64,000 bases of DNA from Sulfuricystis thermophila (GTDB lineage Bacteria; Pseudomonadota; Gammaproteobacteria; Burkholderiales; Rhodocyclaceae), in NCBI RefSeq assembly GCF_004323595.1, contig NZ_AP019373.1, forward strand, positions 1,612,001-1,676,000, read 5' to 3'. The notes beneath the pieces were generated by a model that saw only the letters and a program-made list of their open reading frames with translations, ran no database searches and was not told where the DNA came from. This document shows, one piece after another, positions 62,272 through 64,000 of the stretch (positions within the stretch are counted from its first letter, which is position 1; the number at the start of each line of letters is the position of its first letter). A program made the translations under genes and the position numbers.

Positions 62272-64000
62272 TCAGGCGATCAGCGGCACGATCAAGAGTG
62301 CCACGATGTTGATGATCTTGATCAGGGGGTTCACCGCCGGGCCGGCCGTATCCTTGTAGGGGTCGCCCACGGTATCGCCGGTCACCGCCGCCTTGTGCGC
62401 ATCCGACCCCTTGCCACCATAGTTGCCCTCTTCGATGTACTTCTTGGCGTTGTCCCAGGCACCGCCGCCGGTGGTCATCGAAATCGCGACGAACAGGCCC
62501 GTGACGATCGTGCCGAGCAGCACGCCGCCGAGCGCGCGCACGCCGGCACTGACGCCGCCGATCGCCGGCATCAGGAAGTTCATGCCGATCGCCACCGCCA
62601 GCGGTACGACCACCGGCAACAGCGAGGGGATCATCATTTCCTTGATCGCCGCCTTGGTCAGCATGTCGACGCAGGTGCCGTATTCCGGCTTGGCCTTGCC
62701 TTCCATGATGCCCTTGATTTCGCGGAACTGGCGCCGCACCTCGACGACCACGGAGCCCGCCGCACGACCGACCGCTTCCATGCCCATCGCAGCGAAGAGG
62801 TAAGGCACCATGCCGCCGACGAACAGGCCGATGATGACCGCCGGATCGGAGAGGTCGAAGAGGAACTTCACGCCCGGCTTGAAGGCTTCCAGCGCGTGGG
62901 TGAAGTCGGCGAACAGCACCAGCGCGGCCAGCCCCGCGGAGCCGATCGCATAGCCCTTGGTCACCGCCTTGGTGGTGTTGCCGACCGCATCGAGCGGGTC
63001 GGTGACGCCACGCACGGAATCCGGCAGTTCGGCCATTTCGGCGATGCCGCCGGCGTTGTCGGTGATCGGGCCGTAGGCGTCGAGGGCGACGATGATGCCG
63101 GCCATCGACAGCATCGAGGTCGCCGCGATGGCGATGCCATACAGACCGCCGAGCGTATAGGCCGCCCAGATCGAGCCGCACACGGCGAGCACTGGCCAGG
63201 CGGTGGCCTTCATCGACACGCCGATGCCGGCGATGACGTTGGTGCCATGGCCCGTGGTCGAAGCTTGCGCGATGTGGCGCACCGGTGCGTATTCGGTCGC
63301 GGTGTAGTACTCGGTGATGTAGACCATCAGGCCGGTCAGCACCAGACCGATCACCGCTGCGCCGTACAAACGCATCTGCGAACCGCCGGAAATGCCCAGC
63401 ACCTGGTCGAGCAGATGGTCATCGACGATCCAGCCGGTCAGCGGATAGAAGGCCACCAAGGCCAACAGACCGGCGACGATCAGGCCCTTGTAGAGCGCAC
63501 TCATGATCTTCTGCCCTGGCGAAGCCTTGACGAAGAAGGCGCCGAGGATCGAAGCGATGATCGCGAAACCGCCGAGCACCAGCGGATAAAGCACCGCGGA
63601 ATTCGCCATCGCCTCACCGCCCGCCTTGAACAGCAGGGCGCCGAGCAGCATCGTCGCGACGGTCGTCACCGCATAGGTCTCGAACAGGTCGGCCGCCATG
63701 CCGGCGCAGTCGCCGACGTTGTCACCGACGTTGTCGGCGATCACCGCCGGGTTACGCGGGTCATCCTCAGGGATACCGGCTTCGACCTTACCGACCAGGT
63801 CGGCGCCGACGTCGGCACCCTTGGTGAAGATGCCACCGCCGAGACGGGCGAAGATCGAGATCAGCGAGGAACCGAAGCCGAGGCCCACCAGCGGATGCAG
63901 GATGTGGTCGAGACTCTGGTCACCCTGGGTGGCTTTGAGATAGGCATAGAAACCGGCCACACCCAACAGGCCCAGGCCGACCACCAACATGCCGGTGATC
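62272..64000 (-). CDS. hppA: Membrane-bound proton-translocating pyrophosphatase, 5' end cut by window
   Basis: This integral membrane enzyme couples PPi hydrolysis to proton export. 576 residues are visible of about 670-700. Substrate-site motifs are [20 protein letters not shown] (acidic and Asp-rich) and the second [10 protein letters not shown] with [14 protein letters not shown]. The Lys in GNTTKA is typical of the K+-independent subgroup; K+-dependent enzymes have Ala here. It is convergent with murJ. The N-terminus, about 100 residues, lies beyond 64000. Confidence 0.96.
   Translation of the reverse strand, partial: ITGMLVVGLGLLGVAGFYAYLKATQGDQSLDHILHPLVGLGFGSSLISIFARLGGGIFTKGADVGADLVGKVEAGIPEDDPRNPAVIADNVGDNVGDCAGMAADLFETYAVTTVATMLLGALLFKAGGEAMANSAVLYPLVLGGFAIIASILGAFFVKASPGQKIMSALYKGLIVAGLLALVAFYPLTGWIVDDHLLDQVLGISGGSQMRLYGAAVIGLVLTGLMVYITEYYTATEYAPVRHIAQASTTGHGTNVIAGIGVSMKATAWPVLAVCGSIWAAYTLGGLYGIAIAATSMLSMAGIIVALDAYGPITDNAGGIAEMAELPDSVRGVTDPLDAVGNTTKAVTKGYAIGSAGLAALVLFADFTHALEAFKPGVKFLFDLSDPAVIIGLFVGGMVPYLFAAMGMEAVGRAAGSVVVEVRRQFREIKGIMEGKAKPEYGTCVDMLTKAAIKEMMIPSLLPVVVPLAVAIGMNFLMPAIGGVSAGVRALGGVLLGTIVTGLFVAISMTTGGGAWDNAKKYIEEGNYGGKGSDAHKAAVTGDTVGDPYKDTAGPAVNPLIKIINIVALLIVPLIA

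Overview
The window is GC-rich chromosomal DNA from a Gram-negative, most likely a betaproteobacterium of the Rhodocyclales or a close relative. The basis is the complete XrtA (exosortase A)/PEP-CTERM exopolysaccharide locus with PrsK/PrsR/PrsT, the outer-membrane export parts, and the housekeeping block (thiolase, CobD-like, YajQ, argG-argF-argD, rpsT, murJ, hppA). The family assignments are from recognised motifs; the taxon is inference.

Positions 1-20769 are one long minus-strand exopolysaccharide block. Transcription runs from the export lipoprotein, chain-length protein, tyrosine autokinase and beta-barrel through the ATPase, deacetylase, FemAB-like protein, glycosyltransferase and exosortase XrtA. 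It continues into nucleotide-sugar genes (tviB, tviC, ugd, UDP-glucuronate 4-epimerase, wecB), a second glycosyltransferase and an amidotransferase. Two nucleotidyltransferase modules sit inside this block and are translationally coupled to sugar genes: a HepT/MntA-type pair before wecB, and a nucleotidyltransferase plus a 63-residue protein before tviC.

Positions 20995-32015 run on the plus strand. They hold a MASE2 protein with a degenerate cyclase domain, a cyclic-nucleotide-binding patatin phospholipase, PrsK, the sigma-54 activator PrsR, the giant TPR lipoprotein PrsT, a Sel1/lytic transglycosylase and a trypsin-like protease.

Positions 32021-45880 are on the minus strand. The promoter-distal end is an HPr-rel-A-type set (nucleotidyltransferase, HPr-kinase-like protein, PqqD-like chaperone) preceded by a Tat-like secreted protein that could be its substrate. 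Upstream of that lie the XrtA-type initiating sugar transferase, two MacB/LolCE-type permeases, a sugar-transfer-associated ATP-grasp protein, a PEP-CTERM cargo gene with its own sigma-54 promoter and terminator, a CapK/LuxE-like ligase, an exosortase-associated acyltransferase, a DUF1302-type outer-membrane barrel and an ABC ATPase. A LolA-like periplasmic protein is divergent at 45962. Together these look like an uncharacterised synthesis-and-trafficking path for an acylated envelope compound.

Positions 46790-64000 are mostly ordinary: galE with a NarX/NarL-type two-component pair, two Nudix hydrolases, a thiolase flanked by a MITE-like element, a CobD-like protein, a retropepsin-like protease, arginine biosynthesis, rpsT, murJ and a partial hppA. 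Across the whole window a 24-25 bp repeat recurs nine times, three times exactly on a stop codon and five times inside reading frames.
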